A DNA stretch of 64,000 nucleotides from Desulfonatronum thiodismutans (GTDB lineage: Bacteria > Desulfobacterota > Desulfovibrionia > Desulfovibrionales > Desulfonatronaceae), in assembly GCF_000717475.1 (NCBI RefSeq), contig NZ_JPIK01000018.1, positions 62,001 to 126,000 of the forward strand, given 5' to 3'. This document shows, piece after piece, positions 62,883-64,000 of this stretch (position 1 is the first letter of the stretch; each line of letters opens with the position of its first letter). A program made the translations under genes and the position numbers. The notes beneath the pieces were generated by a model that was not told where the DNA came from, searched no databases, and saw only the letters and a list, made by a program, of their open reading frames with translations.

Positions 62883-64000
62883 ATGCCGTTTGGTTACAAT
62901 GGAAAAATTCTCGTCGTGGACCTGACCAATCAAACCTGGTCCGTGGATGAGCATGACGAGGCCTGGTACCGCACTTACTGGGGCGGCGGAGCCCTGGCCT
63001 CCTGGTACATGCTCAGGCTCATTCCGCCCAAAGCCGATCCCCTGGGGACGGACAACGTCCTGGTCTTCGCAGCTTCCGTGCTTTGCGGTTCCGGCCTGTC
63101 GGGCTTCAACCGCTACACCGTCGCGGCCATGAACCCCTTGACCGGCGGGTTCGGGGAATCCGAGGCAGCGGGGTATTTCGGGCCGGAGCTGAAGCATGCC
63201 GGATTCGACGCCGTGGTCTTCACCGGCAAGGCCCCCAGGCCGGTCTATCTGTGGATCAACAAGGGCCAGGTGGAGCTGCGGGACGCCGGTGGGATCTGGG
63301 GCCTGGAAAACGCTCCGGCCCTGGACGCCATTCGCGAGGAATTGGGCGACAAGAAGGTCCGCATCGCCTCCATCGGGCCTGCCGGGGAAAAGATGGTCCG
63401 TCTGGCCTGCGTGATCAATGAGCTGGCCCATGCCAACGGCCGCTGCGGCATGGGCGCGGTAATGGGCTCCAAGAACCTGAAGGCCGTTGTGGCGCGAGGG
63501 GACACGGCGAGCATGACCCTGGCCGCCCCGGAGGCTCTCAAGGAGCTGAACAAATGGCACCGGGCCCGCATCGGCGAGCATATGCCTTCGGTGAACATGC
63601 GTAAGTTCGGCACGGTCCAGCACCTGATGGCCCAGCAGAACTCCGGTATTCTGCCCACCCGCAACTGGAAGGACTGCCAGTTCGAGGACGCGGCCAAACT
63701 GGGCTGGGACGGCTACGAAAAGATCCAGGACGGCACGCACACCTGTTACAAATGCTCCGTGGCCTGCAAGCGCAAGGTGAACAACACCTCGGAGAAGCGC
63801 TACGGCGGACCGGAATACGAAACCCTGGCCGCCCTGGGCTCCATGTGCGGGGTGGGCGACCTGGACGCGGTCTGCAAGGGCCATGAGCGCTGCAACGCCC
63901 TGGGTCTGGACACCGTGGGCACGGGCGCTGTGGTGGCCATGGCCATGGAACTGGCGGAAAAGGGCATTCTGACCGCCGATAACTTGGGCGGTAGGGCCAT
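62883..64000 (+). CDS. aor: Aldehyde:ferredoxin oxidoreductase, N-terminal part (runs off the window)
   Basis: The first 372 residues from ATG 62883 (AAGGAG upstream), cut by the right edge. N-terminal AOR motifs: GKILVVDLTN, then YWGGGALASWYML, GGFGESEAAGYFGPELK and CVINELAHANGRCGMGAVMGSKNLKAV. The [4Fe-4S] ligand region appears as CYKCSVACKRK. AOR-family enzymes hold a tungstopterin and oxidise aldehydes to acids with ferredoxin. Full length is usually about 600, so roughly 40 percent is missing. Co-located with a TRAP transporter and hydroxyacid dehydrogenase, it probably oxidises an aldehyde intermediate of the imported compound. Confidence 0.93.
   Translation, partial: MPFGYNGKILVVDLTNQTWSVDEHDEAWYRTYWGGGALASWYMLRLIPPKADPLGTDNVLVFAASVLCGSGLSGFNRYTVAAMNPLTGGFGESEAAGYFGPELKHAGFDAVVFTGKAPRPVYLWINKGQVELRDAGGIWGLENAPALDAIREELGDKKVRIASIGPAGEKMVRLACVINELAHANGRCGMGAVMGSKNLKAVVARGDTASMTLAAPEALKELNKWHRARIGEHMPSVNMRKFGTVQHLMAQQNSGILPTRNWKDCQFEDAAKLGWDGYEKIQDGTHTCYKCSVACKRKVNNTSEKRYGGPEYETLAALGSMCGVGDLDAVCKGHERCNALGLDTVGTGAVVAMAMELAEKGILTADNLGGRA

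Overview
The window looks like chromosomal DNA of a GC-rich anaerobic deltaproteobacterium (Desulfobacterota), most likely a Desulfovibrionales sulfate reducer of the Desulfonatronum/Desulfohalobiaceae kind. This is inferred from gene content only: a tungsten-type aldehyde ferredoxin oxidoreductase, TRAP transporters, many sigma-54 activators, SelB, HdrD-like iron-sulfur proteins, sulfide:quinone oxidoreductase, and a full arsenic respiration and detoxification region. No tRNA, rRNA, CRISPR array or intact insertion sequence was seen.

Layout. 1-2056 is a small accessory patch: the 3' end of a gene at the left edge, an AT-rich HEPN-like gene split by a frameshift, a decayed hicA toxin and an intact hicB antitoxin. 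2079-11313 is mostly housekeeping: pirin, a drug/metabolite transporter, a CDF metal exporter with a small membrane protein, a short-chain dehydrogenase, an M23 peptidase, xseA, proS and ispG. 11553-14710 is a two-gene sensory unit: a PhnD-like lipoprotein and a membrane-bound sigma-54 activator with a cysteine cluster. An extended SDR and a periplasmic rhodanese follow.

17172-33292 is an arsenic island. On the minus strand an HdrD-like iron-sulfur protein and a small Cys-Cys protein diverge from arsR and acr3. A second arsR then heads a plus-strand run of thioredoxins, CcdA, an ArsP-type permease and thioredoxin-type arsC. Facing it is an eight-gene minus-strand operon: arrA, arrB, arrC and a TorD-like chaperone, then a thioredoxin-CcdA fusion, a pseudo-receiver lacking the phospho-acceptor Asp, a PstS-like binding protein and a helical lipoprotein. 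ArrA has the RGRY signature of respiratory arsenate reductases. Immediately beyond are a sulfide:quinone oxidoreductase and its DUF1641 partner, so sulfide oxidation and arsenate respiration genes are neighbours.

36341-49240 holds two RND efflux systems flanking a GAF/sigma-54 activator whose upstream region carries repeated operator-like half sites. 49521-54214 holds an orphan periplasmic iron-sulfur protein with a small membrane partner, YjbQ, a tandem universal stress protein, a CPBP-type membrane protease, a glutamine cyclotransferase and a phosphodiesterase. 54429-56330 is selB, followed by a long palindromic element. 56504-64000 is a catabolic locus: a sigma-54 activator divergent from a beta-hydroxyacid dehydrogenase, a complete DctPQM TRAP transporter and the start of an aldehyde:ferredoxin oxidoreductase that runs off the window. 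A good -24/-12 promoter lies between the activator and the operon.
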